Of a stretch of DNA of 64,000 nt, positions 25,301 to 37,300 are shown piece after piece (position 1 is the stretch's first letter; each line of letters opens with the position of its first letter). The translations under genes and the position numbers were made by a program. The notes beneath the pieces are model-generated. The model worked only from the letters and a program-made list of their open reading frames with translations, was not told the origin of the DNA and ran no database searches. Source of the stretch: Uloborus plumipes. Its lineage: Eukaryota > Arthropoda > Arachnida > Araneae > Uloboridae. The stretch spans positions 60,385-124,384 of the forward strand of contig JAXGGA010002360.1 in assembly GCA_038373865.1 (NCBI GenBank). The letters run 5' to 3'.

Positions 25301-28300
25301 TGAAGCTTCATGATATTTGGAACTGACTTCAGATTTTTTGGTAGCAGGGTTTCAACTCGCTTTATATCAGTCTCTGTGACGGTGAAGAGCCTTACTTTTA
25401 ATGCTTAACGCAATTTAACATAAAAGTAAACATAATTACAAAATAGAACGAATAATTATTATTATATAAGTATTTTAAGTCATAAGTTAGCTAAAATAAT
25501 AATGAATTTGTTCTAAATTATTCTAAGAATAAAAAAAAAAACAGAATTATATAACTAACAAGGAGAAATTTAATTCAGATTTTAAAAATTTACTTTTGAA
25601 AAATATATTCCTTTAATGTTGATCTGTTTCGTAGATAAAAACTATTTTGGAGTTCAAAATATTCTAAACTACTTTTTTCATCTCCATTATATCATTTGAA
25701 CTTTACCTAAAGAGTATAATAATTTAACAACTAACAGTTTGAAAAAATAAATAAACAAAATCCAAATATAAAAAATAAAATTTCGAATTTATACTTGAAT
25801 TGTTAACCATAACTAAACAATAATGTAAATGTTACAGACTGTTCTTAGAATAGAAGAGACAAACAAAATTGTGTAGAAAACTTACCATGAAAAATTTCGT
25901 GGAAATAAAATACAATTAACGTTTGGATTTATTTTTAAATGCTTAATTTTGTTCTACTCAGTGAGAGAAAAACACTTTGAAACACAAAATATTCTAAACT
26001 ACTTTTAAAATATTGATTAGAATAGTTAAATTTATAAAATTTTATTCTTATTAAGTTTTAAAATTTAGATGTAACTAATTAAACAACTAACAACTTCCAT
26101 ACAACTAAATATCATTCTTTCTAAATTATAATGAATTTTAAAGATTGAACAATGTGCCTAACTTATTGCCATTTGAATTTGCTAAAAGTATTAAAAAATA
26201 ACACAACAATATAAATAACGTGCATTAAAATTTTTGAAATCCATTAAAATGTCACTCTCCCGAAACCACTTCGTAAGTGGGGACGGAAATGACAGGGACG
26301 GAAATGACAAAACAGTGGGTTTTCGAAAACAGTGTGAAAAGTGTTTCATATCTTTAATTTAACTGTTGATACCTTAAAAGTGTTCGCAAGAACAAATTCG
26401 GCAGTGGAATTTTTTTTAATTTTATTTAAATTTTCTGGAAGATAACCAGGGGGACGGAAATGACATTGAATAAAGTCACGCATAGAATTTTTAAGATAAA
26501 ACAAGCCTCACACACCCTAAAAGTTGTGTAAACTTTGTTTAAAGCGTATTTTTCTGCTGAGAAGAATGTTCTTAAACATTTTGAGCTATTTTATTATGAA
26601 CTAGCACCATTTATAGGATTTTATTGAAGGTTTTTCTACTTGGGAGAATTTTTTTTCAAAACCTGGGGACACGTATAAGTTGAGCTCTCTATCAAAATAT
26701 GTAAATATGATAAGGAATGCTTATATGGAACATTGAAGTACACACTTGTACTGTATCATAATGCATATGTATTAATTTTTAAAAATGTTTCTTCATATAG
26801 TAATTTTTTTTTAAAGTTGACAAATGTGTGTGGGGACAGGGGACGGAAATGACATTTTGCATATATATTATTTTTTTAAATATATAATTTAAGTGCAAAA
26901 TAGTGCCAATGCACGTTGTCATTACTCTTTATGAGCATCTTGAATAGAACATAGCATTAGATAATGAAAATAGGTGTTTAATTGGAAGATATGGATGAAG
27001 GACACAAAAGTTAACGAATTGAGAAAATAACCCATATAAGCTTTTAAACTATGAGAAAAAATGAAAAATATCCTTTTTCACTCCCCAAAAACGGCCTGTG
27101 GAACAGGTAGTAAAAATTTGCAAATGCATGGAGCAAGAAGATATTACCTTGAACTTTAAAAGGAAACAAAAACCGTCTTGTTATTCCCAGGCATAAAAGA
27201 GATATAACCCTCTGAAAATTGAAAATTTACGCAAAAAATTTTTTTTGGCATAAGTTAAAGCCTTTATGAACATAAAGTCTTTTTATGCAAGAACTGCAAG
27301 AGAAAAAATATATTTCTCCCATTAAATATAATTTAAAATACATCGTAAAACGTCTAATTTATATGTGACGTAGAAACATCTGAAAAAGTTATACCTTAAA
27401 CTTTTTTTAGTGTTTCTGTTATCAGAGTTTTCTTTTAATTTGTAATGGATGTACAACTAAATATTATGAAGATAAACTCTAACAAATAATCAATTAGCAA
27501 AAATCCCTTTTAGTTGTAGCTGTTTCGAAAATTATGTAGAAATTTCGGATTTTTGTAAAAAAATTTGTAATTTCATTCAAATGTAAATGTAAAACTAGAA
27601 ACTTCTCGGCGACATGCTATTAAAATTTTAAAACCAATTTTAATTGATGTGTGGACATTCTGATCACTGGTTTTAAATACAACGTTTTCCGATGTGTCAA
27701 CATTACAAATAGATTACAACCATTTTATGATATATTTTGAATTATATATTTGATGATACGTATTTTTAGAGTTCTTGCATGAAAAGACTTTATGTTCATA
27801 ATTGCTTTGACTAATGCCAAAACAATCTGTATGAATTTTCAATTTTCAGAAGGCCTTATCTCTTTGATGCCATCGGAATAACAAGACAGTTTTTGTTTCG
27901 TTTTAAAGGGCAATGTAACACCTTCTTCCTCCATGCATTTGCAAATTTTTACTAAGTGTTCCACAGGTTATTTTTGGGAAGTGAAAAGGGCCATTTTTCA
28001 TTTTTTCTCAAGTTTAAGGTTTTTTCTTATAATAATCATCTTACTTAGAAGGATTATATCTCTTTAATGCCTTGGAATAACAAGACAGTTTTTGTTTCCT
28101 TTTAAAGTTCAATGTAATACCTTTTTGCTCCATACATTTTCAAGTTTTTGCTACCTATTCCACAAACCATTTTTGGGGAGTGAAAAAGGATGTTTTTCAT
28201 TTTTTCTCATAGTTTGAAAACTTATATCTCTCTAATGCCTTGAAATAACAAGACAGTTTTTATTTCATTTTAAAGGGCAATGTAACACCTTCTTACTCCA

Positions 28301-31300
28301 TGCATTTGTAAATTTTTACTACCTGATCCACAGGCCGTTTTTGGGGAGTGAAAAATACCAATTTTCATTTTTTTCAGATGTTTCTACGTCACATATAAAT
28401 TAGACGTTTTACGATGTATTTTAAATTATATTTAATGGGGAAATATATTTTTTTCTCTTGCAGTTACTGCATAAAAAGACTTTATGTTCATAAAGGCTTT
28501 AACTTATGCCAAAATTTTTTTTTGCGTAAATTTTCAATTTTCAGAGGGTTATATCTCTTTTATGCCTGGGAATAACAAGACGGTTTTTGTTTCCTTTTAA
28601 AGTTCAAGGTAATATCTTCTTGCTCCATGCATTTGCAAATTCTTACTACCTGTTCCACAGGCCGTTTTTGGGGAGTGAAAAAAGATATTTTTCATTTTTT
28701 CTCATAGTTTAAAAGCTTATATCTCTCTAATGCCTTGCAATAGCAAGACAGTTTTTATTTCATTTTAAAGGATAATGTAACACCTTCTTACTCCATGCAT
28801 TTGTAAATTTTTACTACCTGATCCACAGGCCGTTTTTGGGGAGTGAAAAATAACAATTTTCATTTTTTTCTCAAGTTTAAGCAATTTTTTCATAATGAAG
28901 GACTACTGGTATCATCTTATTCTTTTCTGTGCTTCTAGTATCTATAACTGGGTGCAAGAGAAACAAAAATTGGAACCCCACTGCCAGTCCTTCATATACT
29001 TTTTCATGCTTGAAATGATGAAAACGACACTTTTTGAACCGCAAATTGGCCCGGGAAAATTTATATTTAGGCTTAACTTAAACCGGTTCTTTTTATACAC
29101 AAATCAAAGTTCATGCTTTTAGCTTTAAAATAAGTAATGTTTGATCTTTCTACCATTTAAAATAAATTTACCAGAGCTCTTAGAATATCAAAAATACCGA
29201 ATTTTACGCATCGGCGGAGCAAAAAAATACAAATACAAATACAAATGCGACGACCAGCAGCAGGCTCTGGGCCCAACTGGGCTGGTCCTAGTCAAATTAA
29301 AGACCCCAATGAAGATCAATGGCCCTCTTAAAGCTATCTACTCCGTTGCTGCTTACCGCCTCTTCCGGTAAACTGTTCCAAGTTCCCACTACCCTGCTAA
29401 AAAAGTAATTTTTTCGAATTTCCAGGTTAGCCTGAGGTTTAAACAGCTTAAAACAATGACCCCTTGTCCTGCTTTCCGTGCAAAAATCCAACCCTGCAAC
29501 ATCATTCATTTTAATAAATTTAAATAACTGAATCATGTCCCCTCTGGTTCTCCTTTGCTCAAGACTATACATATTAAGCATTCTAAGTCTGGAATCGTAG
29601 TCTGGATTAGAAAATCCTTTTACTAACCTAGTAGCCCTTCTTTGTACCCTTTCTAATACATTAATATCTTTCTTCAGATAAGGAGGCCTGAACTGAACTG
29701 AATAACTGAACAGCATACTCCAAATGAGACTGAAACTGAACAGCATACTCCAAATGAGGTCTTACCAAACTTCTATGGCTATATCTTGAGAATAAAATTT
29801 TTTCGAGAAAAAATAAAGCAGTTTGGAAGTATAGAATACTGGTGCATATTACCTACCAAATTTGATTAAAATCAAAAATGGTGCGGCACGACCCATTTGT
29901 TGACTTTATATGGAATGACCCTACTATGAATTCGTGAAAACTTCTTTTTAGTAGTGCCCATCACAGTTTTATACAAGCCAACCTGAAAACTAGTTTTTGC
30001 TTTGAAAAAACATTTTTGCTTTAAAAAAATTATTGTTACTATAGAATCTAAGCATAAAAAAATGTTTTGTTTAAAAAAGAAAAAAAAAATTCTACAAATG
30101 ACCAACTAAATGTTTTTGTTTTAGAGAAATTGAAGGTTTAATCACTTTTTCTTATCTCTATGATTTTTTAAATAATGCAATTTTGATTTTTGAATTATTC
30201 TTTTTATATCTCCTGCTAACAACCATCATTCAAGAGCAGTTGCGTTATTGCAATCTTAATAGTGCCATTATTCAATGCTTTTACTGTACAACTACTTAAC
30301 ATTTACGTCATTTTTAAGATTATGGTATAATTGAACTTGGTGCTGATAAAATATAGCAAAATTTCTCTGAAAACATGAAATTTTTCAAATTAATGTGAAG
30401 TGTTTGATAAAAATGTCTCATATATTCAATGACATGTATTGAGTACAAGCTTTTAATTTCGATCAAATACCTTTAAAAATGTTTTGAATTCTAAGGGGAA
30501 TCTTATCACCGAAAATTTTCAGATGAGTTAAGTAATTTATGCACTAATTTTCGCAAATTTTTCTTTGAAATTTCAAACAAATTATCAATGATAAAATAGC
30601 TTCTGCATTTTCTTTGTATTTTCTTTATTTTTAAAGATTTAACATTATAAATAAATTAAAAAAAAAATTCTCTAGTAATTTGCTGTATTTTGCTGTAGCT
30701 GAAAACCCTCTGAAGAAAAAACGAACCTTCTCGGAGAATTCGGAAAAGCACGCAAACTCTGTATTTTTACATGATTCTGTTGAAGGTGAATCGTCCACAT
30801 CTTTTTCAAATACATTTCCCAGAGAAGAATCTTCATTCAATAGTAGTGGACCAGAAGTGATGTTAGATAATACACCACCATCTGTCCAAGAAACTGAAGT
30901 TCAAACCGATCCGTTGATTATACTGGATGATTGTGAAGACTCCCAAATTCACGATAACATACAGCAGACCAACAGGTAATATTTCTCACAACTTGCAACC
31001 AGATCATTGAAGTAAAGGTCATATGGTATTGTGCTACTTTACTAATCTAATTTGTGTGGTATGATGTTAATAATTGTGTTTTTCTTCTGAATATTTTATG
31101 AGGGCTAAAAAAAATCAAGGCACGAATTTATAAAACAACTTAGAGATATATATTTTATTCTGTTCCAAAAGGTACACCTAAAAGTGAATCTTCAGGGGCA
31201 TCTTCTTAATTGTGTACTGGTATTTCTTGATTAATAATATGGTTAAAAGACGTTTAAAATGTTCTGTGCAATTCAAAATTGCATGAATCAAATTCAGTAA

Positions 31301-34300
31301 GCTGTAAAAGTAACTATAATGAATTAGAAAAATATTTAAAAATAAATAATAAACTTAAGTAATAGTACCTATATATGTACTGCAGTGCATAATTGAGAGG
31401 TTTATTACAAAAACCTATCAACCAGCAAGCTCTAAAAGTTCAGAAATGCATTTTTACTAATATGTTAAAAATTTTCTATAAAGGTTACAACATTTTAGAC
31501 TTTGCGATTGAGTAATTTAATTTGATGTGTGCTATAAATGTTTTCTCAAAATTAGAGTTTTTGTCTGTTGACTGGATTCAACTTTTAAATGCAACATGTA
31601 TATGCTTTAAAGGGAGTAAGCGGGGGTTTAATTTAATATTTTTTGATTTCTTAAATATTTATTTATTTGTTTATTTTAATTTCAACAGAGCAATTAATAA
31701 TATTTTATCCCTGAGATTTAGCAAAAGCAACCAATTTCCTTATCTAATCTATTGCTTATCAAGTATTCATTTGCAGCATTTTTTAAGCTCATTTTACGTA
31801 TTTATTTGCTTTTATGGAAGGTCAAATCAATTTTTATGTACTTATGTAACGTAAGTAAATAACTACACGAATTCCATAGTTTGCTAAAGACAAATTTTTA
31901 GTGGATTGTAACTTTCTAGTTGTATCCCAGCAAGAGTTCACATTCTTCCGGTTTCCATAGTTGTCTCTTTTGTTTATAAAATAGTTTTGTGCATTTTTCA
32001 TTCTAATTTTTTATTTATTATATTTTTTAAAAGGTTATCATCTCCAAGTCTGAAGTTCACCAGTATCCAACATGCTTCTTTGCCCTATTACGAGATATAT
32101 TTTGCGAGTCTGTTGAACAAAAATTATCAGCTGTAAAAGTAAGTTTTAAAAACATTAAGTGTTTTTATTTAGTTAGTAAATTTTATGTGCGATGCCCGTG
32201 CAATAAATGTAAAGGAAGTTAACTAAATAAAGTTTAACTTACTCTTAAGACTTTTTTTCTTTTCGTGTGTGTGTATGACAAACTTATTTATTTTTAGCGA
32301 AATTTTTACGTTTCAATGGAGCTTTTGGCACAACTGTAGTGCCAAGATTTTCGAAAGCTCTCAACGAACACAGCAATATTGCCCTTGAAATTTCATATAA
32401 TTCACCGATTTAACAGTAATTTCAGTGTAAAATTGGTCACCAAATCTAAATTTATTAACATAGGGAACCGATTGTGTCAGGTAGCTCAGCCACAACCATT
32501 CTTCCATGATTTTAATGTGAACATTAAAAGGCTAGAAATATAGTGTCTTTCGCAGCATCTCTTTGGAGTGATTACAATCTAACAGTAACCCTCAAATAAG
32601 CAAGATTTCACTGTCTGAGAGTTTTGGTAAATTTCCCGATTGTTGCCAAACTTTATGACGCCAAATACGAAGGGTAACTGAATAGCGGTGTTACCGAAAA
32701 TGTCAGAAGGGAACTGTTATTGTTAAAACTTAGTGATGGCGGCATTAAATACATGTTTTAAACTTGCAATAAAATACTCTTTAGACTGCAAACGACTACT
32801 GTTCCTTCTCGGAGCGTTTTCTTTTTCTTTTGATTTGGAAACCACTTAAGAAAGAGTTGCTTGTATGGAAAATGGATCTAGTGTTTCAGTCTTGCGTACA
32901 GAGTTCAGCCTTGAAAATCCACTAAATTTGATTAATTAATATCTCCTGTCCTAATTAACGGACAGAAACGTGCTACAACTTTTCTTTTTCAGAAAAAAAA
33001 CCCCTTTCCAGTGATATATAATACTTTGGGGTGGGGGAAGGTTTTCCCCCCTCAATTATGGCGGATACACCAAAAATGAGATTAATTAATTTAAAAATAA
33101 CTAATTCGAAATTAAAAATTTGGCTGAAAATCCACTAAATTTGAGTAATTAATATTTCCTGTCCTAATTAATGGACAGAAACGTGCTACAACTTTTCTTT
33201 TTCAGAAAAAAACCCCTTTCCAGTGATATATAATACTTTGGGATGGGGGAAGGTTTTCCCCCCTCAATTATGGCGGATACACCAAAAATGAGATTAATTA
33301 ATTTAAAAATAACTAATTCGAAATTAAAAATTTGGCTTTCGAGGTGCATTTTACTGGGATACGTTCAAATTTTTGAGCCACGTTTCAGGTCTGTGGGTGC
33401 TGTGGGGGCTTCTGGCCAGCGGTTACCAACGAACAAACAAACAAACACCGTCATCTTTATATATATAGATGACTTTTCAAACTTTATCTTTGTATAGAAT
33501 AGTTCCCTTTCCAAACTCTAACTTTGTTTAGAATAGTTTACAATGGTGCACTTAACTGGTTATCTTTTCACCAATGGTTTCACATATTTTCTTATGGCAT
33601 GTATTGTTTTGATAAATCACAATTGAAAATTGAAATCTTCGAGTTAGTTTCGATACATGTTTTCTTCGAGCGGAGCTCGATCACCCGCTGGTGAAGATAT
33701 TATACGGTTAACTGGATATATTTTCCATTCATTAAATATATTATAACACTATAGCATTCAATATCTTTCTCCATCTTTCCCTTTTCTATTTTTTGACTTC
33801 TCTTTATTTGTTCTAGTCTTCTTTAAAGCATTTTCTTTCTGTACGGCTGCTTGTCCATTCCGTTTTCTTTTCTTTTCTTTATTTTTCACTCTTTTTGCTG
33901 CTTTTCTTGTTCATTGTTTTTAATAGTTGCTCTATAACTCTCAGAAACTAAAATGAATGGTTTTTTTGTCTATCCTATTAAGAAATTTTCTCCCACTTTT
34001 TGGCGCATTTTGTTGGTAATCATCGATAAATTTGCTACAATGAGTTGTTTTGTTTGAAGTAGATGACGTATACCAATTTATAGGAGTTTTCAGAGGAGTT
34101 ATCACAATTGTTGCTGCTGTCACATTATCTTCATTAGTCAGATTTGCATTTGTTCTTATAATTGCAGTCAGTATTTCAGTATTGGTAGAGTTTTTAGAAA
34201 AATCATTCTGGAAAAAAAAGCGCCAAATTTTGTATAACGGTCATGTATTATTTAAAACTCCCTTCTGATATTTCGGTGCTTTTATCTTGTCCATTTCGCC

Positions 34301-37300
34301 TCCAAAAATATTTTGGAAGTCTTTTAGAGACATGAGTTTATTTAATACATTAAACTCTTCATTTGATTTTTCTGTTGCTAAACATTTAGAGCTATCAGTA
34401 GCGTTCTCATCATAGGGGGCTAATTACTATAATTTTCTGAAAATATTGTGAGAGTTATTGGCCACAACAAAACTTATATTACACCTCAAATTCACTTATT
34501 AGGCATCACAGCTATACATCTCACAGTATTTTAAAAGCTGTAAATGCATTGAGTTCTTTTAAAATGTCGCATAAAAAATTCTAGTCTTACCGTTTTCTCT
34601 ACAACCTTTTAAACTACACTAAAAGTCCTTTTAAAGTTCAAAACAATTCGCCAAATAAATCAAAAAGACAGGAGATATACTCAAATTTAGTAAATTTTCA
34701 AGGCTTAACTCTATACGTAAATTTAAACCACTTAAGAAAGAGCTGCTTGTATGGAAAATGGATCTAGTGTTTCAGTCTTGCGTATAGAGTTAAGCCTTGA
34801 AAATCGACTAAATTTGATTAATTAATATCTCTTGTCCTAATTAACGGACAGAAACGTGCTACAACTTTTCTTTTTCAGAAAAAAACCCTTTCTAGTGATA
34901 TATAATACTTTGGGGTGGGGGAAGGTTTTCCCCCCTCAATTATGGCGGAAACACCAAAAATGAGACTAATTAATTAATTTAAAAATAACTAATTCGAAAT
35001 TAAAAAGTTGGCTTTCGAGATGCATTTTACTGGGATACGTTCGAATTTTTGAGCCACATTTCAGGTCTGTGGGTGCTGTGGGAGCTTCTGGCCAGCGGTT
35101 ACAAACGAACAAACAAACAAACACCATCATCTTTATATATATGAATAAAACAGAGTTTAAAAGCACAAATAAAAGTATGTTTAAAAAGGCAAACTAGTTT
35201 CAAATGCTATAGCTCTCTTCGTCAGTGCCTAGTACATTGAAAAACTCAATGAATCCACAACTTACAGAACAAGATATTAGCCAGTAAGCAGGTGTGACTG
35301 TGCAAATACCAAACCTGTTTTCAACTTCTTCATATAGATAATATCAGTTTTATCCTAATAGTGGTTTTGATAAATTCTTCCTCCTTCATTATACTCTGTT
35401 ACTTTAAAATAGGTGTATCAAGTTTAGAAATTGTCTCCATGGAAACAGTACGAAAGAAAACAACTCCTCTCTTTTTTATGCACTGCTGTTGAGGCATTTC
35501 TGTCATTTTATCTGACATGTGATTTTTCAGTATTTTTACTGAATTCAGTATTTTTTGAGGGCAAAATATTTGATGCAGAAAAAATGAAGGGCATTGCAGT
35601 CTAAATTTAACTTTTACCAAATTATTCTAAAATGTCCAATTAAAGTGGTAGGCTATTTAGAGACAATAACCCATAAGTAGCTTGCAGATGTATTGCAATG
35701 TACTAATAATGCAGGTTTGTTCGTACAGCTATCAATTTCAATATTTTCCCCTGTATTTGAGTCACATGTCTATTTTATGTTTATCAAGTTAGGTTTACGC
35801 TTTTATTTATATCATCATTTTATCTCAGTTATTTCTAAACGTTTTCTAACAAACCTAGTATTAAATAGTTTGTTTTGCAAGACCTGCCATCATGAGTAAC
35901 CATGTGATTAAAGTTGATTTTTCAATTGAATAATATTTTGCGCACAAAGCAATTTTAATTGTTTTACATTTAACCATTGTTGCAAAAGCTAAGTGGGAAA
36001 ACGTCCATAGTGCCGTAACTATGACAACCGTAAGAGGAAAAGTGTGGAGAGTGGGAGATTGACACGACAACTCTTGTTACACAGAGTTTATGTGGTTTTA
36101 AACTTTGGCTACTCTTATTGTTATTGTTACTATTATTATTATTTGCAAGTACTTTATTTATTACTTTGATTACTGTTATTTATTTTTTAAGTATACACTT
36201 GCTAAAACATTATCCTAAGAGTGAGAATTTCATGTGTTCCATTAACATTACTGTATTTAAAAGCCTTTAGTTTGTCGTGAATTTGTGTGACGCATCATAG
36301 GCAAAGTAACTGTATTGCATTTTCACAGTATGTATTGGTGTTAGTCATCGAAAGTTAAATTATCTACATTTGTCAGAAGAATTAATGTGTTGTTTTACTA
36401 CAGCTTGAAGAAAAGGTAAAAAATTGGCAAGGTGGACCTACAGCAGCTTTATTTGAATGGTTGAACTTTCAAGAATCTTGGTCTGATCTTGTAACTTCAG
36501 CTCTGAAATTTTTGGCAGGAGATCTGATTAGTGAGTGAGGATTGTTTATTTCATTAAAATGAAACTCCCTAGTTCTTAAAGCATATGTTAATCATTTGCC
36601 AGAATAACATCATATATTTGTTGACATCATGTATTAGAATAGCACCTCACATTCCAGGGTTTGGCCAGAAAAAAAAAAATTAAATTAGTTTATGGACCCC
36701 CCATAAAGAAGACCCCCCTGAAAGACCTGTCTTAAAAGCAGCCTCTTTTTGGTTAGTTACATAAAGATTCAGGACAAAATCCTTATCTTCGGCAACATTT
36801 TAAAAATGAGACATATCTCATATTTTGGTACAGAAAATTCAGAAATCTAGAAAGATTGTGGTCTAAAGCCCTGCAGATTTGGGGTCCTATACTGTTAGTG
36901 TTAATGTTGAATAATATACAGATATGCATAAATTTTGTTGCAAATTGTTTCTTTTTTGCAAAGTTCTGTAATTGAAAAAATTATTTGATTTTTCATTTTT
37001 TTGTTTTACTTTTTTTGTAAAATCCTAGACTAACTTTTGGCATTCAAAATATTTTCGCGCTGTGTTTGTAATATTTTTGAGCTTTGATAAAATGTTTGTT
37101 GTTAAGTTTAACTGTTGCTGTTGTACTAGTTTTATTTATTGAACATAAAATCTAAAACTTCATAAATCCCACTTTTATCTTCATTGTTAGTGTGATGAAG
37201 ATGTAATGTGTATGTAGCCAAGTCATACAGGGGTTTTTAAAAAATAAAAGGGAACCTATAAATGCAATTTGCAGAAATTATTTTCTCATTGCTTAAAAAC

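Larger units (their letters stand above)
24566..27033. mobile_element. Nested element, GGGTGATTTTCTCAA termini, ATAT target duplication
   Basis: It interrupts the left arm of the long-arm element exactly between GAGAGATAT and ATAAGCTTTT, as shown by the uninterrupted right arm (near 28715). The ends GGGTGATTTTCTCAACACG and the inverse of GGGTTATTTTCTCAATTCG continue into a shared GTTAACTTTTG. ATAT is duplicated at 24562-24565 and 27034-27037. The 2.47-kb interior is AT-rich with no open frame of note. It holds a 28-bp perfect inverted repeat (25191-25269) and four exact copies of GGGACGGAAATGACA. Ends starting GGGT.ATT and a 4-bp duplication resemble the host element, so the two may share one transposase type. 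Confidence 0.82.
23900..29921. mobile_element. Long-arm inverted-repeat DNA element, GGGTCATTCC termini, TACT target duplication
   Basis: Left GGGTCATTCCATATAAA and the inverse of this at the right end are flanked by TACT at 23896-23899 and 29922-29925. The two arms match almost base for base over at least 650 bases: the 75-codon minus-strand frame at 24162-24389 reappears as a plus-strand frame at 28895-29122. Matching then resumes further in (about 27050-27385 against 28372-28705). The left arm is interrupted by a second element (24566-27033) and the right arm by a LINE (29229-29772). Without these the element is about 3 kb of almost pure palindrome. No transposase was seen. The 4-bp duplication would suit Sola-like or similar groups, but I do not assign a superfamily. 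Confidence 0.85.

Noticed and set aside
31689..31762. Possible missing NFRKB exon between CAACAG and GTATTC
   Set aside because: Its 74-base length does not restore the phase between exons 10 and 11, and the peptide shows no similarity to the family.
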